Source: Pseudoips prasinana (Eukaryota > Arthropoda > Insecta > Lepidoptera > Nolidae). From it: DNA of 64,000 nt. Below, in pieces: positions 30,400 to 41,869 of the stretch. Position 1 is the first letter of the stretch; each line of letters begins with the position of its first letter. The translations under genes were made by a program, and so were the position numbers. The stretch is taken from the NCBI GenBank assembly GCA_951640165.1, contig OX621240.1, positions 5,964,713-6,028,712 of the forward strand. Direction: 5' to 3'. Under the pieces are notes generated by a model. The model saw nothing but the letters and a program-made list of their open reading frames with translations. It had not been told where the DNA came from and did not search any database.

Positions 30400-30600
30400 G
30401 GCTGACGGCTAACAACATCACCACTCCATATTATCCCGTGGGGGCGTATAAATCAACCCAAGGTAAAGAGAAGGAACGGCCAGCAGCTTCTCTTCAATCG
30501 CCAACCTGTCTACGAAGCGTGGTGATTATGGCACCTTTTCCCATTCTTGGGGGAGGTTCTTGTCCAGTTGTGGACAGCATGAATAATGCTCTATCGTACT
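30400..30600 (+). mobile_element. family J copy
   Basis: Contains GTGGTGATTATGGCACC and GTCCAGTTGTGGAC near the end. It matches the body of the family J copy at 34560 in reverse orientation. Confidence 0.6.
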
Positions 30601-30689
30601 ATCATCACACGTGTATTATACGTGTCATCATAGTGTATGAGTAAACTAGGTATACATTAATGGTAAAAGGTAGGTTTACATTATAGTTT

Positions 30690-31090
30690 ATAGTTTATTG
30701 ATTCGTAAACAGGTTTACATGTCATATTCTTATTTACAAATTCATATAATATAACACAACACATACATACATAATAATATAGCTCATCAATAATAAGCAA
30801 AAATAAAACATTCAAGTGGATTAGGATGTTAGTATTACAATATATAAGAAATTCATATTGTCGTCTAATGTCAATTGTAACAGTAATAAGTAGAAATTAT
30901 TAAATCAATAGATATTACAGTAGTAAATAAGTTCATGAATTAATTAGCCTTTTTATGTTTTAAGAATCCATCGAAGGAATAGAACGACTGTTCGATAACC
31001 CATCGTTTTAATGTATCCTTAAAACAAACTATATTCGAGCTCCCGACAATAGGTATAGGTACAACCATTAGCTGTTATAATATTTTTAGA
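30690..31090 (-). mobile_element. LINE ORF2 C-terminal fragment
   Basis: The minus strand near 30955-31040 reads FKDTLKRWVIEQSFYSFDGF then a stop, a LINE-like C-terminus. The 3' side is AT-rich UTR. Confidence 0.55.
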
Positions 31091-31395
31091 GTCCTTGTAA
31101 ACATGCCATGCAAAATTTTATCTTTTATTTTATTAGATATCCGTGATTATTTATTAAAAGTTTCCTTAAGCAAGATATTTTTATCTGGAGATAAAGGTAA
31201 TCCTACGAATCAGTTCGTAGGATTAGTTTAAGCAAAACAAGGGAAATACTTTCTACTTTCCCTTTTTTGCGGATTTAATAGGGAAAGGAGGGTCAATTTA
31301 TTTTTAGTCCGCTTATATAATAATAGTGTCAGCTATGGCTCCCCATAGTAACAGAGACTAACTGAGAACGCAGAATATACTGTACATATTATGTT

Positions 31396-31757
31396 ATAAT
31401 GTCCTTCCGGCCGAATTTCGACCACGGCGGCCAGTCTCAATGGAGATTAGCCAATTGCGCAGGACATATTATAGTGCACAAGTGTGTGCGCCAACACAGG
31501 GGCACTTTCTATCCATCACTCTCATGATCCGATGGGACGACTAGCGACACGACCGGAAAGAGGTCAGGTTCAGGACCGACGGCTTTACGTGCTCTCCGAG
31601 GCACGGGGGTATAATACCAACAACCAGACTTCGGGCTGATACTGAGAAATTTCTTGTACGGAAAAATCCCAAAATCACTTTTTGGCCCGCCCCGGGATTT
31701 GAACCCAGAACCTCATTGTCAGCGGTTGAACACGCTACCGCTAGACCAACGAGGCAA
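31396..31757 (-). mobile_element. SINE-A, copy 5
   Basis: Full-length in minus orientation. Head at the right end with GGTTCAAATCCCGGGGCGGG, tail GGACATTAT at the left. Confidence 0.88.
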
Positions 31758-32174
31758 TTAAGTTATACTGGGTGCGCAAATATGGGTGCAATATCTACTC
31801 TCTCATTCTCATAATGGAACTTTATGGTATACTATATAGTATCCGAAGCAAATGAACCACTGAGGCACGGGGGTATAACACCGCTAACTACATACTCTGA
31901 ACTGCTAGCAGGTGCTTTTCTTGGCTGAGACGTTAATAACACTTTTTTGAAATGGTAATGATAAGGTAATTACTACATTTGTATGTGCCAGGGTTAGCAT
32001 CGAGTTGACAGAAAACTATCTAAACGTACAAATAGTAAGTAGTAACAAAGTAATTATAGTAATTATTATTATTTAGTACATTTAACCAATAATCAAAATT
32101 AAATACAGCGTAACAGCAACAACGAATAAACAGTTGAGCTTAAATTAATATGATAGATTAGGCAATAATGAAAT
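31758..32174. other. unassigned intron sequence
   Basis: Short SINE-A-like words near 31860 only. Otherwise AT-rich. Confidence 0.4.
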
Positions 32175-32330
32175 GGTAAAGGAAGGAGGATTAAAATCTG
32201 TAGCATGTATGAATAATATAATCACAGTAAATTAGGCAAAACAGGTGTGCAAAGATCGTGATAAATGGAAATTCATTGTCTCTGCCTACCCGTCTGGGAA
32301 ACAAGCGTGAGTCTATGTATGTATGTTAAA
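32175..32330 (+). mobile_element. LINE ORF2 C-terminal tail
   Basis: Reads VCKDRDKWKFIVSAYPSGKQ then A and a stop. Matches 3600-3740. Confidence 0.6.
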
Positions 32331-32956
32331 ATTTCTTAATTTAAATTTTTATTTTAATTTAATTTAAATGTTAAAACAATTAAAATACTCGCGACCTTGT
32401 CTTTTAACTTCAATAATTAACTATTGGCAAAATATTAATACAAATGATAAAACAAAGACTTTATGGAACAAGGAAATGTTCTTTTAAATATGCATATATG
32501 TATGTGTATAATACAAGTAATTGTAGAGTAACGAGGTGAACTTAATTATATTGGCAAAAAACTTGCGAAAAAACTTTATTGATCCCAAAACAGGGCTTAA
32601 CAACATTTCCTTGTTTCAAAAAGTCTTAGTTTCATCATTTGTATTAATATTTTTCCAATAGTTAATTAATGAATTTTACTCTACTATAATCAGCGTCATC
32701 AAAATTTTGACACGACTCTAAAATATATGATAGTAAAAGGGGTTGAACGACAAAATTTTACTATGAGCGAGCACAATCACGACTTGCAATATTGAACTTA
32801 TTCCAAATTTATCTCGGACTATAGTACTTTCATGCAAATGTTTAACATAAAGAACTCAACGTTTCCATAAAACTGAGCATTTTGTTAAGTCATTTTCCAA
32901 AATAAACAAAAGAAATATTACTTTACTACTACTACAATAAAATAAAAATGAAATAA
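32331..32956. other. unassigned AT-rich intron sequence
   Basis: No gene or family member was recognised. Confidence 0.4.
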
Positions 32957-33335
32957 AAAAGGTTTTTACTCACGTAGACTTTAAAAAAGCGCTTGTAAAT
33001 AGTCAGAACATGTTTGTAATAATATAGTTGTATACATTATTATTTCTAGTAACATAGATATTTAGGTACATATTGTATGAAAACATTTATAAAATTTATT
33101 TTATTACAGCAATGATATTTAGCTAGCTCGTATCAAGTTATTGTCAAGAGATTATGTTTAATTATCTAGTTTAAGTCTTATAATTTTACTACATATTGTC
33201 AATGGTTCTGTCTATATTAAGGTATTATTATTATGACGGACCCTGTGTTAATAACAACGGTCGCGCTTTAATGCTACCACCGGATCCAATGCGCCCCAAC
33301 TGAGAAGACTCAGCGAAAAAAAATCAAACAATGCA
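32957..33335 (-). mobile_element. repeat family F, copy 2
   Basis: Starts AAAAAAGGTTTTTACTCACG and ends past GGATCCAATGCGCCCC. Matches family F copy 1 inverted. Confidence 0.8.
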
Positions 33336-33612
33336 TCTAGTGTCCATCCGTCTGTCTGTCAGCCTGTCTATCTAATCTTTTCACGAAATGAGCATTTCAA
33401 GTACCGCTATGGCACCAAGTAGGTTTAAGTCACCGTAGCAACGTAGACTTTAATTTGAGTTGTCATTGGTTGAAAATTGTAGAGGCATACGTATATTGCC
33501 AATTGGAAGAAATGGACAACCCTTGTAAGCCTGCTAAAGGTTTTAATTTTTTCATAAGTCATTATGTACTATTTTGTCATGAACTGATAGAGCGATGAAA
33601 TATTTTATTTTT

Positions 33613-33810
33613 AAGACAACGACCACTCTAGGGAACCTAATCCCTGTGTCGCGGGGTACTTTAGAAACATATATTAGATGGACAAAAATTACATCCAGCC
33701 TCAGAACAACTACTTATGGGTCACACAAACAGTTGTCCGACGCGGAACTCGAACCCGCGACACGAAGTGGCGAGGCAACTGTCTTAGCCGCTGCGCCACA
33801 CGTGCAGTCA
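33613..33810 (-). mobile_element. SINE-D, copy 3
   Basis: Complete: the minus-strand head ACTGCACGTGTGGCGCAGCG, the B box GGGTTCGAGTTCC and a tail ending in a TTAAAA-type run. Confidence 0.88.
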
Positions 33811-33939
33811 ATCATTTGACACAGAATATCTATTTTATCGCCGCTATAGCAACAAGTAACAAGTGTGTGGTGATGCAACGAACATCAAAATATCATCCAG
33901 AGGACAGGCAGCACCTTCCTTCTTAGTACTATGGCCATC

Positions 33940-34060
33940 TAACTGCCAACCTCTCTACCAAGCGTGGCGATTATGGCACCTCCCCCCCTAAGATGATTCT
34001 TTATGGAGGCGTGTCCAGCAGTGGACTGCTTTCAGATGTAATGATGATGATGATAGCAAC
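33940..34060 (+). mobile_element. family J 3' fragment
   Basis: Contains AAGCGTGGCGATTATGGC and CCAGCAGTGGACTGC with an (ATG)n tail. Confidence 0.65.
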
Positions 34061-34559
34061 AAGTATTAAAATTTTTATAAAATAATATTAGTTCTTAAAT
34101 GTGATACACATAGTTGAGCAAAAAACGTCAAAAAATTTCTTTTCTTGTAGTGGCCATACCAACACCGCGATTGTTACAATGTTTTTTGCTCGATGACTCA
34201 CAATTTGTATAATGGTATGGAACCCTTTGTGGACGAATCGGGCTCGCACTTGGCTGGATAGACAGTAAGTTAATTAATTTGAATATAAACATAAAAACCG
34301 GTTATACCTCCCCTACCTAAGGAAAAGCGCTTAGAGATTCGGATGGTGAGTGATGGATGGAAGATCCTTAAAATCTATGAAAGTAATTTATCATACCTAT
34401 TTTACCCGCAGCTGACGAATAATTATTTTATGTCATCAAAATTTTGGCACGAGTCTAGAAAGTATGATAATTTTGGTAAAAGGGGTTTAACGAAAACATT
34501 TTACTATGAGCTAGCACAATACCGATCCTTCAAATTCAACTTTCAAATTTATTTGGGAC

Positions 34560-34795
34560 ATCATCATCATCATCATGTCAGCCAAAGTACGTCCACTGTG
34601 GAGAATGGGACCATAATCGCCACGCTTGGCAGACGGGTTGGCGACTTGGCGATCACAGTTTAGTGGTCATAGTTCACAGAAAAACGCTGCTTCCAGTTCT
34701 CTCGTAGTAGGTATTTCCTCGGTCGATTTCTACGCCCCCCATGGGATGAGATGTGGGTTGATGATATTCTATGCCGTCACCACACAGCAATAGTA
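34560..34795 (-). mobile_element. family J, most complete copy
   Basis: From the CATCATCATCATCATCATG tail to a CACCACACAGC start. Body words CGCCACGCTTGGCAGACG and TTTCTACGCCCCCCATGG. Confidence 0.75.
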
Positions 34796-34994
34796 ATAGT
34801 AATTTTATGCAAATATTTAACATAAAAAGTTCAAGATTTTCATAAAAGTGTGCATTTAGTAAAAAGTCATTTTGCAAAATAAACAAAAGAAATATTACTC
34901 ATCTCAATCTAACACGTCGACCAGCTGACGTGGTCGTAAATGTAGAGCCAAATAATTATTATGAATGTGGTGTATTCTTGTTATTTTGGCGCTT

Positions 34995-35290
34995 ATATTA
35001 AGTTGTTATCACCGGTCCGATGATAGGCGAGGTAAACACAAGGTCCGCGGCGAATTTATGGATGGGGTGAATGCAAAAGTGTTTTAATTTATAAATGCCC
35101 TCGTACTTCTTAGATCAAGTTGAGCTGTAGGTCCCGACTATAGTTATTAGAGGTAAAACATTAAGGTACATATATCTTAGCTACTTGGTGCCTTGCGGGC
35201 ATTCATACTGAATAAATGTATTTTCTTTCTTTCTTTTTTTCTATTAGTTCACTGACATGGTTTAACGAACAGGGTAACCACAACCCATAT
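34995..35290 (+). mobile_element. family K, diverged 5S-like copy
   Basis: Carries ATCACCGGTCCGATGATAGG and GGCGAGGTAAACACAAGG, then GGATGGGGTGAATGC. The tail is interrupted by a T/C-rich run at 35222-35243. Confidence 0.55.
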
Positions 35291-35308
35291 GATTGATTTA
35301 TAAATTAA

Positions 35309-36470
35309 CTAGCTGTTGCCCGCGACTTCGTACGCGGCAACTTTGAATGATGACCAATGTAACCTACAGCAAAAAGTCCTAACACACGTAAAAGACTCAC
35401 TTTGAGAAACTGTAAAACGAATGTGAATAACTAAAGAATAATTAAAATTCTGTATGCCGTGTCTGTCAAAAACGGTATACAGAAAAAACACGGCCTTTTT
35501 AATCATATATTCCTAATAAAATGTTTCACTGACTCACTATTTACCACATCTAAGTTTAGAATAATTTGCCATTGGCCTACAATTTTGAAATTTGGCACCA
35601 AGATTAAAGGAAAAAATAAGAAGATTATCGATTTTTTGTACGTGCCATTAGATGTTAAGCAGTGTCAACGTAAAATTGAACTTCTCACTATGTAAGACCA
35701 AAAGCATACACACGCAAAAGAGGTCAAAATAGGCATGTATACACTGTACGTATCAAGGAGTATAAGCATTATATTTATTAATACACTTCTAATCAACCCT
35801 AAATGATAAGATCAAGGAAACAACAATTGATTTTATAAAACTTCTTTGTACATGATGTTCCTTACAGTTTCAGCAGGTCGTACCAGAACTACCACACTGT
35901 GGGGTGAACTCACACGTGAGGACGCCACAGAAAAGGCAGATCATTTGGCCCTAACGGAATATGTGGCACGAACACTGTTTCTCCCTGGGCGGATCTAGTC
36001 ATAATAGTAGCGTCTATAACACGATGCCAAGATTTCTGATTCCTGAGCAACATACGTCCCCTATTTAATGCCCTTAGTGGTGGAATTTCCAAATATCCTG
36101 AAATAAATATTTTATATTTTTTAACTGAAAGGCCAAATACTAATATTCATACGTTTAACTTAAAAATTGTCACATTTTTCATACAAACTTACACCCACTA
36201 TTTTTCGCCCCTGGGGGTGGCATTTTCAAAAATACTGAGACACATGTGTTTTATTTTTAACGGAAGGCAATATATCAACTTTCATCTCTCTAACTTAAAA
36301 AACGGCAAAGTTTCATAGGGGGTTGAATTTCTAAAAATCCTTCCTTATTCCTTGTCTACATTATAAAAAAAAACACATGTACAAAATTTCAGCTTTCTAG
36401 GTCCAAGGGTTTGGGCTGGGCGTTGATGAGTCAGTCAATCAGTCATGACTTCTCTTTTTATTTATATAGA
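35309..36470 (-). mobile_element. 1.16-kb Helitron with helicase remnant
   Basis: The minus-strand 5' end is TC (36470-36469) preceded by A. The 3' end is CTAG at 35312-35309 followed by T. A GC hairpin (GTTGCC...GGCAAC around CGCG) lies just inside the 3' end. It contains a fragment of helicase coding sequence (35910-36110). Helitrons move by rolling circle with a Rep-helicase; this copy cannot encode it. Confidence 0.85.
35910..36110 (-). pseudogene. Helitron helicase C-terminal fragment
   Basis: About 60 codons contain RMLLRNQKSW, VIDATIMTRSAQGETVFVPH and IPLGPNDLPF. This resembles the end of the PIF1-like helicase of Helitron proteins, where a conserved ATI.TG..G..V..PRI...P...PF pattern precedes the last motif. 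The expected following segment (QFP..AFAMTINKSQG type) is missing; a stop comes first. Rep and upstream helicase motifs are absent. Confidence 0.75.
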
Positions 36471-37336
36471 TTGTGTATTGTGGAAAGATACGTATAAAAC
36501 TTAATTCTCTGAAAAATTATGAAAGTTTCGTTGTGTGCGGACTTTTTCAAAAATGATTTAATATGGTATATGATGCTACATAACTTTACACTCCTTTGTT
36601 TGCCAGCTATTTGTCTGACTAGCAAATTCTCTCATATCAGACATTTGCTTTATAGTCTTAAAAGATATGCTATAAAGCATATCTTTTAAGACTATAAAAC
36701 AATTGCACATTAATGTAAATTAAAACACTTAAGAGTAAATAAAGGAAATCGCAATACTTGTACATGTATTTGTGTGATATTAGTCCTTGGGCTGTAGTTG
36801 TACCAAAATTACGACTGTACAACATAACATTTATATGTGCGCGTTTAGTCGAGTCCTCAAAGCCCTGGTCTTATAGATAATTACTTGCTTTGTGCAAATG
36901 TCAGCACTCAAATACACATTTCAATTCCAATTCTTATTACTTCGTAGTTCACTACAACGTAGCTATAAGCTACGACGTAGACAATGCCGCGAGGTTCGTA
37001 GAATACGTAGCAAGAAAATAAGAACGGAAAAAATTAAATTACGGTGACACATTACTTTGCGAATAGGTATTTGACTGAGAAAAAGTATTTCTCATCTCAT
37101 ACAATCGGCTGGATTAGATTAAGTATAATAAGATTTCAAGTGAGATGTTAGTTATGTTAACTAGCGAAAATATTTACATGTCCAACGTAGGTCTAAGTAA
37201 CTTACACGTGACCCTCAATACACAATTAGTTTACAACTAGCAAGCCAACCATAGTAATTATGTCTCCCCACTGCGTTAGACCAATAAAATATCACAGAAA
37301 CGTGTCTAATGGATCACGTGATGGAATGGTTTCATA
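36471..37336. other. unassigned intron sequence with one hairpin
   Basis: AT-rich. Apart from the hairpin at 36649-36698, nothing was recognised. Confidence 0.4.
36649..36698. repeat. perfect hairpin, 22-bp arms
   Basis: Arm TTTATAGTCTTAAAAGATAT(GC), loop TATAAA, then the exact complement. Confidence 0.9.
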
Positions 37337-38172
37337 CTAGCTGTTGTACCCGCATTAAACTTTATAAATTATAGCCTACTAGCTATGCCCCGCGGTTTCA
37401 CCCGCGTTAAAGTAGTTTTGGCGTAAAAGAGTAACAAATATACATCCTTACATCTATACTCACAAACTTTCGCATTTATAATATTATTGGGAATCTAGCG
37501 GTTTTGGCAGTGGACGCCGGAATAGCTCGCAGATGGTAGATTTTTTCCTACCTACTTGGCACTTATCGTCATATTTTAGACAATTCACACAGTATCTTAA
37601 TAAATTGTGGCCTATGTGTTATTCTGATGTATAAGCTATATTATTGTAAAGTTTCATTAACATCCATTCAGTAGTTTTTACGTAAAAGAGTAACAAACAT
37701 CCATGCATCCATCCATATTTGCAAACTTTCGCGTTAATAATATTAGTAGGATGTGTTAATCGGATATATATAATCTATATAATATTATAAATGTGAAAGT
37801 ATATGAGCATGATATGACAGGTAGGCACACTTTATTACACATCACAGACACAAATTTTAATATATACCTAGACCTAGTTTCAATTTATGTACAATTAGCG
37901 GTCAAATGGATGTTTGTTAATCTTTAATCGAAAAAGCAATGGAAAGTATTTTGATGAAACTTTGTACTAAAATATAGCTTATATATCCGAATAGAACGTA
38001 GGCCATAATTTACAAAGTTTGACGTGGGTGAAACCACGGCACAGCTAGTAAGCTATATTTATACTAACTACACTACACTAACGCATTATCAGTTCAGTAG
38101 TTTTTGCTTGAATGAGTAACAAACATCCATACTCACGAACTTTCTCATTTATTAAATTAGTAGGAAGTAGCA
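37337..38172. mobile_element. cluster of Helitron fragments in both orientations
   Basis: Minus-strand 3' ends at about 37337 and 37380 (CTAG with CCGCGG hairpin), a minus-strand body at 37600-37750, a plus-strand unit at about 37785-38055 ending GCACAGCTAG, and another minus fragment to 38172. These look like serial insertions of one short Helitron family. Confidence 0.65.
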
Positions 38173-38330
38173 TCGTCATCGGTCTATACTACAGAGAGAC
38201 ATGCCTGCCTCCTACTGCCAATCAAATAAGTAGAAGGCTCCTAAACTTCTAAAGAAAAAAACTTGTGTGTACTTATGTACACGCGTTAGAAGTTATACTT
38301 CTTAATATACAACTTGAACATAGTTATCAA

Positions 38331-38560
38331 TTTTCATACCACCTAGAACTAACGTCATGCTGTTATTTTTACGATGCGCGCGCATCGTAAAAATTCACTC
38401 TCATACATTTTCATACCACCTAGAACTAACTTCATGCTGTTATTTTTACGCATCGTGCGCGCGCATCGAAAAATTCACTCTCATACCAACTAGAACTAAC
38501 TTCATGCTGTTAAATTTTTTGGTGTCGGTGTGCGCGCGCATCGTAAAAATTCACTCTCAT
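38331..38560. repeat. three 70-77-bp tandem units with GC-alternating hairpins
   Basis: Each unit has TAGAACTAAC (38344, 38421, 38491), TCATGCTGTTA, then an alternating GCGCGCGC palindrome flanked by ATCG/CGAT, then AAAATTCACTCTCAT. Confidence 0.85.
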
Positions 38561-38620
38561 CATTTTTCTCCATCGCGCCAAAAGAAGTATAACTTCAATA
38601 TACAAAATCTTTTGTTATTT

Positions 38621-38820
38621 TTAAAGACAACCCCCGCACTAGGGATTCTATTCCCTGTGTCGCGGGGTACATTACAAACATATAATAATCGGACACAAAT
38701 TACACCCAGACTCAGAAAAACTATTTATGGGTCACACAAATAGTTGTCCGGCGCGGGACTCGAACCAGCGACACGAAGCGGCGAGACGACTGTCTTAGCT
38801 GTTGCGCCACACGTGCAGTC
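38621..38820 (-). mobile_element. SINE-D, copy 4
   Basis: Complete copy 150 bp downstream (minus sense) of the receptor exon at 38969. Head ACTGCACGTGTGGCGCAAC at the right, tail at the left. Confidence 0.88.
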
Positions 38821-38968
38821 TGTCAATCTAAGTATATATTTGTTTGTTTTTTCGTGTATAAAAATGAAAACTTTTTTAAATTTTAAATTCAATTTGAGTA
38901 GTATACTGTATAATAAGATTTAGATTTTATAAAATACCAATTGTTCAAGCACAAATTAAGCTACTCAC

Positions 38969-39080
38969 ATGTGATATAAGTGGCAGGTTCCAAGCGGCCG
39001 CCAGCTTAGCTTCAGTGTGGCAGGTCCCATCAGGTCCGAAGAACGCCACGACCCCCAAATCTCGCATCTGAGTCATCACC
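38969..39080 (-). CDS. receptor guanylate cyclase, ligand-binding domain exon (first seen)
   Basis: A TTGCTTCAG acceptor and GTGAGTAG donor bound 112 bp. The first base completes a codon from an unseen upstream exon; 37 codons follow: VMTQMRDLGVVAFFGPDG, TCHTEAKLAAAW and NLPLISH. The V.AFFGP..TC..EA..AAAWNLP.IS pattern is characteristic of receptor guanylate cyclase ectodomains and leads into KC.. of the next exon. The 9.2-kb intron that follows holds SINEs, Helitrons and LINE fragments. Assignment to a particular paralogue is not possible from this stretch. Confidence 0.9.
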
Positions 39081-39359
39081 CTGAAGCAAATAAAACATAT
39101 CGTTATAAAGTATAAGAGCTAACAACTTTTTTAAATTTTATTTCAAGGTATAATTAATTAACTATCACTATAATTTAGCTAGATATAGATTGTTTACTCA
39201 TAAGTGTTTGTTCTATATAAGTTTTACCAAATAGATTTCATGCCATACTACTGAGAGTGGTACGCCCTTGACACATCCAGGTGCGCTAGATCCGTGCGTA
39301 GACGTGGTATGTAACGATCATCTGTCACTGGTATGTTAAAAAATAAATTTATTATTTTA

Positions 39360-39675
39360 CTAGTTGTGCCCCGCGGTTTTACCCGCATTAAACTTTATAA
39401 ATTAACACAGCTCCTCCCCCGTAGGTGATAGCGTGATAATATACAGCCTATATGTTGACCCGACCTCTTAGTAATATTCATGCAAAATTTGAAGTAAATC
39501 CATGTAGTACTTTTTGAGTTTAGCCCGGACATACATACAGACAAACAGATAAACAGACAAAAATTCTAAAAACTATATTTTTGGCTTCGAGATCGATTGT
39601 AGATCACACCCCAAGTATACTTTTTAAAAAATATTCAATTTACAGTTTTGAGTTTCCTACGATTTTATTATATGT
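39360..39675 (-). mobile_element. non-autonomous Helitron, about 320-bp family
   Basis: CTAG end at 39360-39363 with T beyond on the minus strand. Body as in 9931 and 11799. Lies about 280 bp upstream of the receptor exon acceptor. Confidence 0.8.
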
Positions 39676-40049
39676 ATAGAAGATATACTTTGTTTTATAA
39701 TAGGTTTTAGTTTAACTTGTTTTTGGTTTTTTTTATATACATGTAAGTTGAACGTAGCTCAGAAACTGTCCACGTTAGTATTTAAGCCTACTTTATACTA
39801 TATTATAATGTTTCTTATAAAAAGTGAATTGTAATTCTTTTGAGAATAAAATATCACCCCAATTATTTAGGACAGTTTGCTTTCAACTTGAAATCTATTA
39901 AAAACTACAAAATTACAAATAAAAAATTGCATTCAAGTAACCATCTCTGGGTAGGATATACAGTTTATTCCTAAGTTTTCAGATTAACAAACAAACAAGT
40001 TATTTTGTTTTAAAATTATTATAATATACAAGTACTTATAATAACAATC
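39676..40049. other. unassigned AT-rich sequence
   Basis: No gene or family member was recognised. Confidence 0.4.
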
Positions 40050-40947
40050 ATGTCCTACTAGCCGAATTTGGCCAGTCTTGATAGAAACTATACAACTGCG
40101 CGGGACATATTATAGCGAACAAGTGTGACACACTTTCTATTTGGCCAGTCTTGATAGAAACTATCCAACTACGCGGGACATATTATAGTGCACAAGTGTG
40201 ACACACTTTCTATTTGGCCAGTCTTGATAGAAACTATCCAACTACGCGGGACATATTATAGTGCACAAGTGTGACACACTTTCTATTTGGCCAGTCTTGA
40301 TAGAAACTATCCAACTACGCGGGACATATTATAGTGCACAAGTGTGACACACTTTCTATTTGGCCAGTCTTGATAGAAACTATCCAACTACGCGGGACAT
40401 ATTATAGTGCACAAGTGTGGCACACTTTCTATTTGGCCAGTCTTGATAGAAACTATCCAACTACGCGGGACATATTATAGTGCACAAGTGTGACACACTT
40501 TCTATTTGGCCAGTCTTGATAGAAACTATCCAACTGCGCGGGACATATTATAGTGCACAAGTGTGACACACTTTCTATTTGGCCAGTCTTGATAGAAACT
40601 ATCCAACTGCGCGGGACATATTATAGTGCACAAGTGTGACATACTTTCAATTTGGCCAGTCTTGATAGAAATTATTCAACTGGGCGGGACATATTATAGT
40701 GCACAAGTGTGACACACTTTCTATTTCATCACTCTCATGATTCGATTGGATGACCAGCGACACGGTCGGAAAGAGGTCAGGTACAGGACCGACGGCTATA
40801 CGTGCTATTCTCGTACTTCCAGACTTCGGGCTGATACTGCGATTTTTTTCTTTTTACAGAAAAGTCCCACAATCACTTTTAGCCCGACCCGGGATTTGAA
40901 CTAAGGACCTCGTTCACTGCGTGTGAATTAGCTGCCGATAGTCCATT
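40050..40947 (-). mobile_element. SINE-A, copy 6, with internal tandem expansion
   Basis: The right part has the tRNA head (GGGATTTGAACTAAGG) and the left part the tail (CATGTCCTACTAGCC). Between them the distal body is repeated nine times, giving about 900 bp instead of 370. Confidence 0.9.
40070..40726. repeat. nine-unit, 73-bp minisatellite
   Basis: Units start at GGCCAGTCTTGATAG at 40070, 40143, 40216, 40289, 40362, 40435, 40508, 40581 and 40654, exactly 73 bp apart. Central units are almost identical and the end units differ most. Confidence 0.97.
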
Positions 40948-41224
40948 AAGTACGGGTATAACGAGTAGTTATAGAAAAGAGTTAATCAACTAACAAAAAT
41001 ATCTATTGAGCTAAAAATCTACATATATCGTCAAACATATATAAGCTAATACTAAGCTTCAAAAAACTTGTGAAAGACCACTATCTGTCTCTATCATAAT
41101 AATTATTAATTTATTTTATATGAATGTAGTATTACATTTATAGTATAGTATAATATCGTATTTTATTCACGTATATGTATGCGTAATAATCATATGATCA
41201 TTAAAACATTATTAGTTTATTGTA
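40948..41224. other. unassigned AT-rich sequence
   Basis: Nothing recognised. Confidence 0.4.
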
Positions 41225-41405
41225 TACCTTTTGAACTATCTTTTTTTTTCTATTTTTATCTATGTACCACACTTTGTTGCACCGTCCCCGGCATTTTGAC
41301 ACATTTAATTCCTATCCATCCAAAGGTTGTTGCGAAGAACTCGCTTTATGCGATAAGACCTGCTCATTGTATGTGTCCTTTTTGTGTACAATAAAGTGTA
41401 TATTA
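41225..41405 (+). mobile_element. LINE 3' UTR fragment
   Basis: Contains AAAGGTTGTTGCGAAGAAC, TATGCGATAAGACCTGC and TGTACAATAAAG, matching the 3' end at 5007-5160 inverted. Confidence 0.65.
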
Positions 41406-41724
41406 TTTATGTTATTATTATATAACAGAGAGTACCACCTGTAGGCCTATTGGAGCTGAAATGATCAAAAATAGATACTATTTCTTATGTCTAACAAATT
41501 TCCAATATCTTTGCGATGCTATCAGAAATATCCTGAGAGAAATCTTGTCGAACCGCTGCAAGTCACGTTCTGTTCGAAAACGTGACCTGCATTAGTATTG
41601 TCTATTTCCATGCCTTTGTCAGTATTGTCATAGGTTAGGAGTTAACACTACGACTATACTACTTACGATTTCCTTCTAAAAAAAATATCTTCTTCTGACT
41701 ACCTTTTAACACGGTCCTATGGTA

Positions 41725-41859
41725 CAGACGCCAGCACATCAAGCTACCCCAATGTGTCAAATTTCCCCAATTGAAAGTGAACCTTATGGTTTTGTGATAC
41801 AGTTGAAAATCTATAAAAGAGATTTATCAGATTGGGGTAGCTTGATGTGCTGGCGACTG
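41725..41859. mobile_element. MITE family G, copy 3
   Basis: 135 bp, flanked by TA at 41723-41724 and 41860-41861. Full-length arms. Confidence 0.88.
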
Positions 41860-41869
41860 TACAATACCC

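Noticed and set aside
40070..40726. CRISPR-like array
   Set aside because: Units are contiguous 73-bp repeats without spacers, in a SINE of a eukaryotic genome.
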